The notes under the pieces: model-generated
The model's database searches: none
What the model was told of the DNA's origin: nothing
The model's input: the letters and a program-made list of their open reading frames with translations, nothing else
In this document: in pieces, positions 43,181-51,639 of the stretch
Position numbering within the stretch: the stretch's first letter is position 1
How the letters are laid out: each line of letters begins with the position of its first letter
Translations under genes and position numbers: made by a program
NCBI RefSeq assembly: GCF_042684865.1
Contig: NZ_JBHUML010000003.1
Coordinates: forward strand, 310,001 to 374,000
Reading direction: 5' to 3'
Length of the DNA stretch: 64,000 bases
Origin: Salibacterium lacus
GTDB lineage: Bacteria; Bacillota; Bacilli; Bacillales; Marinococcaceae

Positions 43181-44050
43181 TCAGGGGAGCTGCACTTCCG
43201 CTTCTTCAGCGAGCAGCAGACACCCTGTAATGGCGGCGTCATCGCCAAGAGCAGGGGCTGTGATCATAGTCTCGGGGGCCGGTGTTTCCACGTAGTTGTT
43301 CAAGAGACGCTGATACTCTGTCCGGATGAGCGGGAATAACTGATTCTGTTTCATGACCCCGCCGCCGAGAATAAAGACTTCCGGGCGGAGGATGAGCGTG
43401 TATTGTACGAGCGCCTGCGCAATATAGTAAGCTTCCATCCCCCAAACCTTCTCATCACCGGCCAGTGTGCCCGCTTTATACCCATGCCTTTTTTCAATGG
43501 CCGGACCGGCTGCCATTCCTTCGAGACAGTCAGCGTGATACGGGCAGTTTCCTTCGTAATCATCTTCCGGATGCCGGCGTACAAGAATATGTCCCATTTC
43601 GGGATGTCCGAAGCCTTCCAGCACTTTCCCGTCCACGACCGCACCGCCACCGATTCCTGTTCCTACTGTCAGGTACACACAACTCCCTGATTTCTGACCT
43701 CCTCCTTTTCTAAATTCCCCATATGCCGAGGCATTCACATCGGTTGTCCAGGCGGTTGGGACGTTGTATCTGCTCTTGATTTCTCCGAGAAAATCAAAAA
43801 ATCCCCATCCTGGTTTCGGAGTGCTGGTGATAAAGCCGTATGTACCGGAATCCTTGTTCACATCAATCGGTCCGAATGAACCGATCCCCATGGAAATGAG
43901 AGTGTAAGAATCAAAAAAAGCAAAGACATGTTTCAATGTTTCCTCCGGGGTCGTTGTCGGAATACTTGTACGTTCTTCTATATCTACACCGTTTCTGCTG
44001 ACCGCGCACACAAACTTCGTGCCCCCGGCTTCGATTGCTCCATAATACAT
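43181..44050 (-). CDS. gmuE: ROK-family fructokinase
   Basis: 289 residues. ROK kinase signature: GAIEAGGTKFVCAV at the N-terminus, GSFGPIDV, TDVNASAYGEF with the catalytic Asp, YLTVGTGIGGGAVVDG and the zinc motif GHxxxx..HxxDCxxGxAAGPAIEKR (NCPYHADCLEG). This zinc-containing short form matches YdhR/GmuE-type fructokinase. Phosphorylates fructose to fructose 6-phosphate. Lacks the N-terminal DNA-binding domain seen in the ROK regulator at 34779. Monocistronic; converges on ubiD with a 33-nt gap. Confidence 0.9.
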   Translation of the reverse strand: MYYGAIEAGGTKFVCAVSRNGVDIEERTSIPTTTPEETLKHVFAFFDSYTLISMGIGSFGPIDVNKDSGTYGFITSTPKPGWGFFDFLGEIKSRYNVPTAWTTDVNASAYGEFRKGGGQKSGSCVYLTVGTGIGGGAVVDGKVLEGFGHPEMGHILVRRHPEDDYEGNCPYHADCLEGMAAGPAIEKRHGYKAGTLAGDEKVWGMEAYYIAQALVQYTLILRPEVFILGGGVMKQNQLFPLIRTEYQRLLNNYVETPAPETMITAPALGDDAAITGCLLLAEEAEVQLP

Positions 44051-44189
44051 AGAAGTATCCTCCCTGCTGTTGTTTTCTTCTCTGTTCTTTTTTCTACAAA
44101 CGCTCCTTTGTCTCCTTCTATATATTTTTTACATAATGCTTTCGCCTGACGATAACAATACCATTAACTACAGCAAAGCAGGTGATACG

Positions 44190-44447
44190 GTGTCTATTTT
44201 TGAAACAGCGAATCCAGGCGATATTGTTTACGTAATTATCCGCAATCCACACGTCCAGGGGGTGGCCAACGTGCAGGAAGCGGCAGTCGTTGAAAATCCG
44301 GAAGCTCCCGGCGGGCTTGCTCTGTTCTTATATGAAACATACTACCCGTTAAATGATGACATCGCGGTATATGAAACCATGCAGGAAGCTGAAAGAGATT
44401 ACGCCGAAGCATTCGGCACGCCGGAGGATACACAGTATTATGGTTAA
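44190..44447 (+). CDS. splA: SplA, regulator of the spore photoproduct lyase operon
   Basis: About 85 residues. DIVYVIIRNPHVQGVANVQ and GGLALFLYETYYPL match SplA, a TRAP-like negative regulator of the spl operon in B. subtilis. The start is put at GTG 44190, which has AGGTG 5 nt upstream; the ATG at 44133 has no ribosome site and would add 19 residues. SplA's known length (about 79) supports the short form. Ends 8 nt inside splB. Confidence 0.85.
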   Translation: MSIFETANPGDIVYVIIRNPHVQGVANVQEAAVVENPEAPGGLALFLYETYYPLNDDIAVYETMQEAERDYAEAFGTPEDTQYYG

Positions 44448-45468
44448 ACCCTTTGTACCGGAACTCGTTTATGTCGAACCGCGCGCCCTGGAATATCCTC
44501 TCGGAAAAGAGCTCACCCAGAAGTTTGAGAATATGGGAATTGAAATCAGGCATACGACATCGCACAACCAGGTCCGGAATCTTCCGGGCGACAATCATTT
44601 TCAGCGGTACCGCACCGCCAAGTCGACACTGGTCATCGGCATCCGGAAAACGCTGAAGTTTGACACATCAAAACCGTCGGCAGAATTCGCTATCCCCTTT
44701 GTGACCGGGTGCATGGGCCACTGTCACTACTGTTACCTTCAGACGACAATGGGAGATAAACCGTATATCCGCACGTACGTGAACGTGGATGAAATTCTGG
44801 AATCCGCCGAGGAATACATGCAGCATCGCGCTCCGGAACGAACGAGATTTGAAGCGTCCTGTACCTCCGATGTCGTCGGGGTGGACCATCTAACCCACAC
44901 GCTGAAAAAAGCGATTGAATACTTTGGACGGACCGAGCACGGACAGCTCCGTTTTGTGACGAAATTCGCCCATATCGACCATCTTCTGGACGCCGAGCAC
45001 AACGGCCGCACCCGGTTTCGTTTCAGTATCAACAGCGACTATGTCATTAAATACTTTGAACCCGGCACTTCCCGGTTGAATGAGAGAATAGAAGCTGCGG
45101 TAAAAGCAGCGGGGGCGGGATATCCCCTCGGCTTCATTATCGCCCCGATTTACCTTCATGACGGCTGGAAAGAAGGATACCTGGACATGATGGAGAAATT
45201 AAATAGATCCCTGCCCGCCGAAGCAAGAAAGGATCTCACGTTTGAAATGATTCAACACCGCTTCACGAAACCGGCCAAGCGGGTCATCGAGAAAAATTAC
45301 CCCATGACAAAACTCGAACTCGATGAATCGAAACGCAAATGGAAATGGGGCCGTTACGGTATCGGAAAATACGTGTACACCAACGAAGAACAGGAAGATA
45401 TCAAAGATACCATCGGCTCTTATATCGCGTCTTATTTTCCAGAGGCCTCGCTGGACTATTTCACGTAA
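44440..45468 (+). CDS. splB: Spore photoproduct lyase (radical SAM)
   Basis: 342 residues. Repairs the 5-thyminyl-5,6-dihydrothymine photoproduct in germinating spores. The radical-SAM cluster motif GCMGHCHYC places Cys at 91, 95 and 98. The catalytic H-atom donor is Cys141 in ASCTSDVVG. Both match B. subtilis SP lyase numbering as I recall it, which also supports ATG 44440 as the true start (GGAGG about 12 nt upstream). The ORF open upstream to 44353 is not conserved. Co-transcribed with splA. Its presence marks the organism as an endospore former. Confidence 0.96.
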   Translation: MVKPFVPELVYVEPRALEYPLGKELTQKFENMGIEIRHTTSHNQVRNLPGDNHFQRYRTAKSTLVIGIRKTLKFDTSKPSAEFAIPFVTGCMGHCHYCYLQTTMGDKPYIRTYVNVDEILESAEEYMQHRAPERTRFEASCTSDVVGVDHLTHTLKKAIEYFGRTEHGQLRFVTKFAHIDHLLDAEHNGRTRFRFSINSDYVIKYFEPGTSRLNERIEAAVKAAGAGYPLGFIIAPIYLHDGWKEGYLDMMEKLNRSLPAEARKDLTFEMIQHRFTKPAKRVIEKNYPMTKLELDESKRKWKWGRYGIGKYVYTNEEQEDIKDTIGSYIASYFPEASLDYFT

Positions 45469-45502
45469 CCCGCGCACGGAAAGAGGTTTGAGCCTGCGGC
45501 TT

Positions 45503-45752
45503 TTATTTTACTTTCTGATTCATGCGCTCCACCCACTGCTTCAATAAATAATAGTAGGTTTCTGTAGCAGCATAAATCTTTTCTGCCACGCTTTCATTAT
45601 TCGTGTGAGTGGTTAAATTACAGTCGTTGATATATGCAGCGCTGTATTGCCGCGTCTCTCTCGATGTCGGACGGTTCTTTTAATCCGGCAATCTGTCCAA
45701 AAGAAGCGAGCGCCGCTTCCGCCGAGGTCAGACGTTGGTGAAGTCTTTCCAT
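45503..45752 (-). pseudogene. HEPN toxin remnant (HepT-like) with internal deletion and frameshift
   Basis: ATG 45752 begins MERLHQRLTSAEAALASF, then ERDAAIQRC, the start of an HI0074/HepT-type HEPN domain. The family's middle, about 40 residues of core helices, is missing. After the gap another frame reads NLTTHTNNESVAEKIYAA and a helical tail to TAA at 45503. NLTTHT stands where HepT has its RNLTxHxYxE motif; the catalytic Arg position is not the usual residue. Overlaps the mntA remnant by 25 nt, as in real pairs. Confidence 0.75.
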
Positions 45753-46051
45753 ATCAGCCCCTCCTTTTTGACCTGCCGGGTGAACGCCGGGCCGGCAGAT
45801 CGCAAATCAACGACATCCACATGATAAGGAACGGTGGACTCCTAGACTACCTCAAGCAGACGATTCCATGCCGAAGCATCCAGATCCTTTTCTGCTTCAA
45901 CCGCCAAGTCGATATCCAAGCTCTGTTTCTCTGTTCCTTTCGCCCATGAACCGAAAAGATAAACACGGACATGACGGGAGTCCAACTCTTGTGTAACAAC
46001 ATCTTTTAAAGAAGAAAGAATGGCATCACGGCAGGCGGAATAATGCTCCAT
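45728..46051 (-). pseudogene. MNT nucleotidyltransferase antitoxin remnant (MntA-like), in-frame TAG
   Basis: The frame starts MEHYSACRDAIL and has the minimal nucleotidyltransferase motif GSWAKGTEKQSLDID (GS-x10-DxD) with both Asp. It is interrupted by TAG at 45842-45844, in LLEVV-stop-ESTVPYHVDVVDLR, where family proteins read Glu, Lys or Gln. After it the frame continues in family-like sequence to TGA at 45728. MntA adds AMP to HepT to neutralise it; with both partners damaged the system is probably dead. Confidence 0.78.
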
Positions 46052-46122
46052 CGAATATCTTCCTTTCCTTTTTGTTCCTTATACCATAACACCCACCGGT
46101 TTCACCGCTGCGGGCGGAACGC

Positions 46123-46170
46123 TCAGGAGTGATACGGGGCAGACTCGATTTTCTCTTCATCCCCGGAACC
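46123..46170 (-). pseudogene. Tail fragment duplicate of the gene at 46832
   Basis: Reads GSGDEEKIESAPYHS then stop, paralogous to the end of the 46832-47890 protein (ESGEEEKIELTPQSS). Only about 15 codons remain. Confidence 0.4.
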
Positions 46171-46180
46171 AATAGTTACA

Positions 46181-46429
46181 CTAATTTAAAAACAATATTG
46201 TAAACGCAAACATTAGATAGGGACTTAAGAACATCAAAACACTTAATACAAGGAGAAGTTTGTTTTTAAGAGCGGCTGCAGCAATTAAAACAGCCCATAT
46301 ACCAGTGAAAAAAGTGATAATGATGGTATATACAATGCCGTAATCCATCGTAAAAGTATAATACCAGGACCCCGAACCGATGATAAACGCGATCCAATAC
46401 ATGATTTGAAAAACTACCTGTTTGTTCAT
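46181..46429 (-). CDS. Small membrane protein (paralogue B)
   Basis: 82 residues, three predicted membrane helices: FQIMYWIAFIIGSGSWYY, YGIVYTIIITFFTGIWAVLI and LLLVLSVLMFLSPYLMFAF. ATG 46429 has AAAGGAGAT 7 nt upstream. No known family recognised. Homologous to the neighbouring frameshifted gene: both share YW, a central aromatic loop, SLKN/ALKN and an LLSP end. Confidence 0.72.
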   Translation of the reverse strand: MNKQVVFQIMYWIAFIIGSGSWYYTFTMDYGIVYTIIITFFTGIWAVLIAAAALKNKLLLVLSVLMFLSPYLMFAFTILFLN

Positions 46430-46470
46430 TAAGATGATCTCCTTTGAAAGTTTATGACACGTCCGTTCAC

Positions 46471-46703
46471 CTATATCATAATAAGAAGTAAAAACGGGCT
46501 TAGAAGCAGCAGAACACTTAACAGAACGAAATGTTGTTTTTGAGTGAGGTGACAGCAATGACAACAGCAGCTACACTGTTTACCGTAGTGAAAACTATAG
46601 CGGTGCTGAAGTTAAAACCCAATCCCGCGATCATGATGCAGGGAACGAGCCCAAGAAAAAACAACATCCAATAGACAATAACAAAGGCCGATGGTTCCCG
46701 CAT
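46471..46703 (-). pseudogene. Small membrane protein (paralogue A), frameshifted
   Basis: ATG 46703 follows GGAGGT by 7 nt. MREPSAFVIVYWMLFF runs for 61 residues then stops after SLKNNISFC. Adding one A in CTCAAAAAC near 46540 would give LKKQHFVLLSVLLLLSPFLLL, ending at TAG 46471 and aligned with paralogue B. Either a real single-base deletion or an A-run error. Confidence 0.65.
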
Positions 46704-46759
46704 CTGGATAACCTCCGATGCTGATAATCTTACCGATTCATGCTCCACCACATACGAAT

Positions 46760-46789
46760 ACCGGGCTGTTTAATATTGAACAGCCCGGT
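46760..46789 (-). terminator. Hairpin between secreted protein gene and small membrane protein genes
   Basis: Perfect 11-bp stem ACCGGGCTGTT/AACAGCCCGGT with an 8-nt loop. No clear T run; probable weak terminator. Confidence 0.55.
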
Positions 46790-46831
46790 GAACAGCTTGC
46801 AGAAAAACACGCGGCACCGCCGGCCAACAGA

Positions 46832-47890
46832 TCAGGAACTCTGCGGGGTGAGCTCGATTTTTTCTTCTTCCCCGCTTTCCAGATGATAACGGAACAGTTC
46901 GAAACTCTGCTGCTGGTTCTGCCGGTCCTTCTCTTTGCTGTAATATATCTCGCTTTCTCCTTGACTTAGCTGGGTGTGCTGCACAGATTCGTTGATACCA
47001 AGACGCTCCCCTTTTTCTCCGGTGGCGCGGTCAAAGGTTACCATGTCGTACTGGAACAAAGGATCCCCTTCGCCGTAGTTCATAATCGTCTGGACGAGAA
47101 GTTTGTTCTCTTTTTCCAGCTGCACGACTTCACTGACCGGCACGTCATTGTTCTCGAGCGGAACAGGGTTTAACTTTCCGGGTTCGGCGATGTTCATTTC
47201 GTATATCCGCTGCACAGACTCAAACATCGAATCCGGGGTGGCGTTTTTGTAATCATCGGCCAGTATCATAAGCATTTTTTCTCCGTTATTTGATATACTC
47301 AGCGACCCCGGGCTGTACGTGTCAAACGTACGTATTTCTTCAAAGACGCCATCCGGTTTCAGGGTATATAACCCGGATTCCATCGGTTTGAATCCTTCTT
47401 CCGGCTCTCCCTGTGTGCTGACGTGTATGCCTTGTACGAACAAACGCTCATGGGCGGGGTCCTTCTTGAGATTTGTGAGGACGCCGCGCGCCTGAAGTAC
47501 GGTCTCTATCTTTCCACCTTCCGCAGATATGGTCACGATATCACTGTGAGCAAGCTGAAATTCCTGTTCACCCGGAGCACCTTCCGGATATCCGCTCGTT
47601 TCGATGACGGACAAATCACCATTTTCGTTGAACACCGGACTCCACAGTTTCTGTGATTCTTCCGCCGTATAGACTCCTGAACGTTCAGACTCGCGGCCTT
47701 TCACATACAAGGTCTGACTGCCGTTTGATTCCATCACGTAAGCAATACGTCCATCAGGTGCCACACTGTATTCACCGGTGAAAGACGGCTTTGCCTTTTC
47801 TTCAGACTCCACCATTCCTCCAGCAGCGGCAAGACCTGCCGTGACAACAGCAATCAGACTAAATACAACGGCCATTCCTTTTTTATTCAT
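46832..47890 (-). CDS. Secreted or membrane-anchored beta-propeller-like protein
   Basis: 352 residues. One hydrophobic N-terminal segment (GMAVVFSLIAVVTAGLAAAGG), either signal peptide or anchor. The rest is beta-rich with TolB/WD40-like repeated units (YSVAPDGRIAYVMESNG, WSPVFNENGDLSVIET, GSLSISNNGEKMLMILADD). No catalytic motif seen. Fourteen nt downstream of the HAAS membrane protein, so part of the PadR operon. A 15-codon copy of its tail occurs at 46123. Confidence 0.75.
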   Translation of the reverse strand: MNKKGMAVVFSLIAVVTAGLAAAGGMVESEEKAKPSFTGEYSVAPDGRIAYVMESNGSQTLYVKGRESERSGVYTAEESQKLWSPVFNENGDLSVIETSGYPEGAPGEQEFQLAHSDIVTISAEGGKIETVLQARGVLTNLKKDPAHERLFVQGIHVSTQGEPEEGFKPMESGLYTLKPDGVFEEIRTFDTYSPGSLSISNNGEKMLMILADDYKNATPDSMFESVQRIYEMNIAEPGKLNPVPLENNDVPVSEVVQLEKENKLLVQTIMNYGEGDPLFQYDMVTFDRATGEKGERLGINESVQHTQLSQGESEIYYSKEKDRQNQQQSFELFRYHLESGEEEKIELTPQSS

Positions 47891-47904
47891 GAAACTGCCT
47901 CCTC

Positions 47905-48765
47905 TTAATCAAATAATCCTGCAGCATAAGGAACAATAACCGGCCAGAACATGTACGCCAGAATAAGAACAGTCAGAACCAGACTTCCCAGAATCAGTTT
48001 CGGGAAACGCGGAAGCAGCAGGATCTGAACCGCATAAAGCACCGCCCACAAGAGCATGGGTATTAACACACGCAGTAAAATAGTAGCGGATGCGCCGAAA
48101 CCCATGGCGATGAGATGAATATACAGCCCCGCCGCACCACCTGCGAGACCAAGTGTAATATTGACAATATGGATAACACGCCGCGATTTTTTATGTTTCT
48201 TTTTTTGCTCATATGTCAAAACGGTCCGGTACAGAAGATACAGATTGAGCAGTAAAATCAAAGGAAGAACCGGGCCCAGGGAACCGGAACCGAAAAATCC
48301 CAGACCGCTCCATTGAGGAACAAGAAACAGGAAGTTCAACACCAAAGCAAGAGCCAGCCACAGCTTCCGGTTTACAGCAAACACACGGTTCAATGCAAAA
48401 AACAGCACGGTCGAGTGACCAACTGTTCCATAGAGTACAAACCAGAGAGCTTCCCGGGTCTGAGTAAGTGAAGATATATACTTCCCAAAGGTGAACATAA
48501 AGCAGAGCACCGCAAGCGCCAGCAGCAGTTCCCTCCGAAACGGAAACATCGCCTGCTGCAGGCCGTCGCCGATACACGCTTCTTTCCCGAACATGTTCAT
48601 CGCTTCCTTTTCCGCTTCCTCTTCGGTTTTCCCGGCTTCCATTTCTTCATCCCGCCGCATCAGAACGTGAGACAGCAGTTCCTCATACAGATCATCACGC
48701 TCGGAACGGCTGCAGTCCGTCTGCGCAGCGATCCGCTTCACATACGTCTCCAGCTTACGAGTCAT
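47905..48765 (-). CDS. HAAS-domain integral membrane protein
   Basis: 286 residues. The N-terminal cytosolic HAAS-type helical domain (YVKRIAAQTDCSRSERDDLYEELLSHVLMR, then EEAEKEAMNMFG) is typical of proteins encoded with PadR regulators. About seven to eight membrane helices follow. ATG 48765 overlaps the padR end by 11 nt, indicating translational coupling; the longer frame to 48840 overlaps padR more deeply and is not conserved. Confidence 0.83.
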   Translation of the reverse strand: MTRKLETYVKRIAAQTDCSRSERDDLYEELLSHVLMRRDEEMEAGKTEEEAEKEAMNMFGKEACIGDGLQQAMFPFRRELLLALAVLCFMFTFGKYISSLTQTREALWFVLYGTVGHSTVLFFALNRVFAVNRKLWLALALVLNFLFLVPQWSGLGFFGSGSLGPVLPLILLLNLYLLYRTVLTYEQKKKHKKSRRVIHIVNITLGLAGGAAGLYIHLIAMGFGASATILLRVLIPMLLWAVLYAVQILLLPRFPKLILGSLVLTVLILAYMFWPVIVPYAAGLFD

Positions 48766-49084
48766 ACGCTCTTGCCGCCTTATCCAGCAGATCATGAAGC
48801 GATGCCCAGTCCTTTCGTTTCCGTTCGAGTTCGGTCCCACCTTCTTCGGTGATTGTGTAATACTTTTTTTGTCTCTCCCCTTCCGCCGCGCTCCAATACG
48901 ATGTGACCCAGCCTTTACGCTCCATCCGTTTCAGCGCCGGGTACAGTGTTCCTTCACTCATGTTGTACGCCTCGTCACTCAAACTTTTCAACTTTTTCGT
49001 CATTTCATAGCCGTACAAATCCCGGTCCGCCACAAGCGACAGCAGAATCAAATCAATATTACCTTTCATCATTTCTTTATCCAT
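48755..49084 (-). CDS. PadR-family transcriptional regulator
   Basis: 109 residues. Winged helix with the PadR signatures LLSLVADRDLYGYEMTKKL, SEGTLYPALKRMERKGWVTSYW and the wing KYYTITEEGG. First gene of a three-gene operon with the HAAS membrane protein and propeller-like protein. PadR/HAAS pairs usually respond to envelope stress or small molecules and repress their own operon. No operator resolved. Confidence 0.9.
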   Translation of the reverse strand: MDKEMMKGNIDLILLSLVADRDLYGYEMTKKLKSLSDEAYNMSEGTLYPALKRMERKGWVTSYWSAAEGERQKKYYTITEEGGTELERKRKDWASLHDLLDKAARAYDS

Positions 49085-49156
49085 TATTTATTCTTTCCTT
49101 TCATTGGAATACAGTTACAGTATAAAAGGTGATACATCGTAATACAAGGGTTATAT

Positions 49157-49187
49157 TAAAAAAACTCCCTCTATGTTATAGAGGGGG
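49157..49187 (-). terminator. Terminator overlapping the end of the GGDEF-EAL gene
   Basis: Stem CCCTCTAT/ATAGAGGG (49167-49174 with 49178-49185), then a T run on the minus strand. The TAA stop (49176-49178) lies in the loop. Confidence 0.82.
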
Positions 49188-51614
49188 AAAAGAAGATTTA
49201 CTTTCAATATCCGAGGAAGGAAGGGGCGGGCTGTAGTAATAACCCTGGTACTCTTCGCATGCTTCTCCGGAAAGAAGCTGCAGCTGCGCCTCATTTTCAA
49301 TACCTTCTGCAATAACATTGAATTCCAGGCGGTGGGCCATGTTAATAATGGCGTCCACGATCGCTTTCTCCCTGGATCCGTGTTCCATATTATCAACAAA
49401 GGACTTGTCTATTTTTAAGGTATTGAGCGGGAAATCTTTCAGATAACTCAGCGAGGAATAACCTGTTCCAAAGTCATCGAGCGAGATTTTGACTCCCATT
49501 TCTCTTATTTCTTTCATGATAGGAACGGCTTGTTCCGGTTCCTGTACGATACTTTCGGTAATTTCGAGTTCCAGATATTCCGGAGGGAGTTCCGTTTGGG
49601 CAAGCACATGTTTCACCACCTGCGCAAAATCCGGCTGCTGAAACTGAATCGCGGAGATGTTCACAGACATTCTGGAAACCGTGCTGCCTTCATTGCGCCA
49701 GACCATCATCTGCCGGCACGCTTCTTCCAGCACCCAGCGGCCGAGCGGTACAATCAAGCCCGTCTCTTCCGCCAGCGGAATAAAGTCCCCGGGAGAGACG
49801 AGGCCACGCTCCGGATGTTCCCACCTAAGGAGTGCTTCATACCCTTTGACTTCTCCTTCTGCCACGCTGACCTGAGGTTGATAATAAAGCTGAAACTGCC
49901 CTTCTTTCATTGCTTTCTGGAGATCCGACTCAAGCAGAAGTTTCTTGAATACTTCCTCGTTCATGTCCGGTGTAAAAAAACAATACTGATTCTGTCCGTT
50001 GCTTTTCGATTGATACATCGCAGTATCCGCATACTGAATCAGTTTTTCCGCCGTCTTGCCGTTTTGAGGGTACATGCTGATTCCAATAGACGCCGAAACG
50101 AACAATTCATGACCCTTCACAAGAAAGGAGTGCTTCAGGGTTTGAATCATTGATTCAGCGGTGTGACCCGCATGATACTGGGTCGCATTCGGAAGTACCG
50201 CTACAAATTCATCTCCGCTCTGGCGGGCAATGAAGTCCGACTCCTTGAGCTCTCCACTCATTCGTTCCGAGGCGGAAATAAGCAGTTCATCCCCTATCCG
50301 GTGGCCAAACACATCATTCACTTTTTTGAAACGGTCCAAATCAATGAAAAGAACGGCAACATGAGATGCAGCTTGCTGGTCCAAGGTATTCTGCAGATGT
50401 TCGTTCAACATACGCCGGTTCGGAAGCCTTGTGAGTTCGTCCCGGTACACAAGCTCCTGAATCCGTTCATTCTGTGCCACCCGTTCTGAAATATCGCGTA
50501 TAATACCGGTGAAAAATGTCCGGTCTCCTCTACTCTGTTCGGAAAGAGACAGTTCAATCGGAAACGTCTGTCCATCTTTGTGCCGTCCTTCCAGTTCCAC
50601 AACGCTTCCAATCACTCTCTGTTCTCCGGTGCGCAGGTGGTGTCTGAATCCCTCTTGATGAGCTTCCCGGTAAGACTCCGGGATAATCATCATCAACTCA
50701 CTGCCGACAGCTTCCCCTTCGGTGTAACCGAAAATTCGTTCCGCTGCTTCATTCCACGATATGATAACCTCTCTCTGATCTGCTGTCACAATGGCATCGG
50801 TAGCCGAGTGAACGATGGACTGGTACAAATCCTGAAGATAGTTGGACTCATCTTGACTTGATTCTATTTTTCTGGAAAAAATCGCGACGATAACAATAAT
50901 CGTTACAATAATAAGAATAACGATACTGATAAGGGCAGACAGAATCTCAGACCCTACAGAGGAAGAAACGGGAGGAACTCCTTCTCCACCGCCGGATCGA
51001 AAATAGGTTCCTGCCATACCTGTATAATGCAGCCCGGAAATCGCTGCACCCATCACGATGGAACTGCCGATGAATCCGGCTTCCCTTTTCAAGCGGCGTT
51101 CAATGGAAGGAAGCACAGAAAGCAGACGGAGTGCCGTAAATGAAGCTATCAATGCGATAAGTACAGAGAGTGCAACATAGACCCTGTCGTAAAACAGCTC
51201 GGCTCCCATCTGCATAGATTCCATGCCTATATAATGCATCGACACGATTCCGGAACCAATGAATACCGACCCCGTCATATGCAGCACCAGTTTCGGCTGT
51301 AAAAACTGTACCATTAAAAAAGCCAGACAGCTCGCTGTCACTGCACAGCCGATACTAAGCGCAAAAAGGGCAGGATCATAGGTGACTGTCATCCCCATGT
51401 CGTAAGCAAGCATCCCGATGAAATGCATCGACCATATGCCCCCGCCGAGACAAAACCCGCCGCTCACTGCCCAGAGCGTTCTTTTTTTCCTCGTCGATGC
51501 TTTAAGCCGGCCTGCGGCATGAAGCGCAGCATAAGAGGCAAACGCAGCAATAAAAAGGGATAAAAGCACCAGGGACGGCTGATAAGTGCCCTGCATCATA
51601 TCCATGGATATCAC
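49176..51614 (-). CDS. MHYT-PAS-GGDEF-EAL cyclic-di-GMP protein
   Basis: 812 residues. An N-terminal MHYT sensor of seven helices carries three motif units (SMHFIGM, SMHYIGM, LHYTGM), proposed to bind copper and sense O2, CO or NO. A PAS domain (residues about 265-385) leads to GGDEF with the variant SGDEF near 466 and EAL with YEALLRWEHPE near 592; DDFGTGYSSLSYL and ENxxQ-like GIENEAQL follow. The EAL core looks complete (phosphodiesterase), and SGDEF suggests weak or regulatory cyclase activity. GTG start after GGAAGG. Monocistronic. Confidence 0.95.
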   Translation of the reverse strand: MISMDMMQGTYQPSLVLLSLFIAAFASYAALHAAGRLKASTRKKRTLWAVSGGFCLGGGIWSMHFIGMLAYDMGMTVTYDPALFALSIGCAVTASCLAFLMVQFLQPKLVLHMTGSVFIGSGIVSMHYIGMESMQMGAELFYDRVYVALSVLIALIASFTALRLLSVLPSIERRLKREAGFIGSSIVMGAAISGLHYTGMAGTYFRSGGGEGVPPVSSSVGSEILSALISIVILIIVTIIVIVAIFSRKIESSQDESNYLQDLYQSIVHSATDAIVTADQREVIISWNEAAERIFGYTEGEAVGSELMMIIPESYREAHQEGFRHHLRTGEQRVIGSVVELEGRHKDGQTFPIELSLSEQSRGDRTFFTGIIRDISERVAQNERIQELVYRDELTRLPNRRMLNEHLQNTLDQQAASHVAVLFIDLDRFKKVNDVFGHRIGDELLISASERMSGELKESDFIARQSGDEFVAVLPNATQYHAGHTAESMIQTLKHSFLVKGHELFVSASIGISMYPQNGKTAEKLIQYADTAMYQSKSNGQNQYCFFTPDMNEEVFKKLLLESDLQKAMKEGQFQLYYQPQVSVAEGEVKGYEALLRWEHPERGLVSPGDFIPLAEETGLIVPLGRWVLEEACRQMMVWRNEGSTVSRMSVNISAIQFQQPDFAQVVKHVLAQTELPPEYLELEITESIVQEPEQAVPIMKEIREMGVKISLDDFGTGYSSLSYLKDFPLNTLKIDKSFVDNMEHGSREKAIVDAIINMAHRLEFNVIAEGIENEAQLQLLSGEACEEYQGYYYSPPLPSSDIESKSSFPPL

Positions 51615-51639
51615 ATAACCTTCCTGTTTTTCTCTTTCA

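Noticed and set aside
45647..45949. 100-codon plus-strand frame
   Set aside because: Antisense to the mntA/hepT remnants, which show real family motifs on the minus strand.
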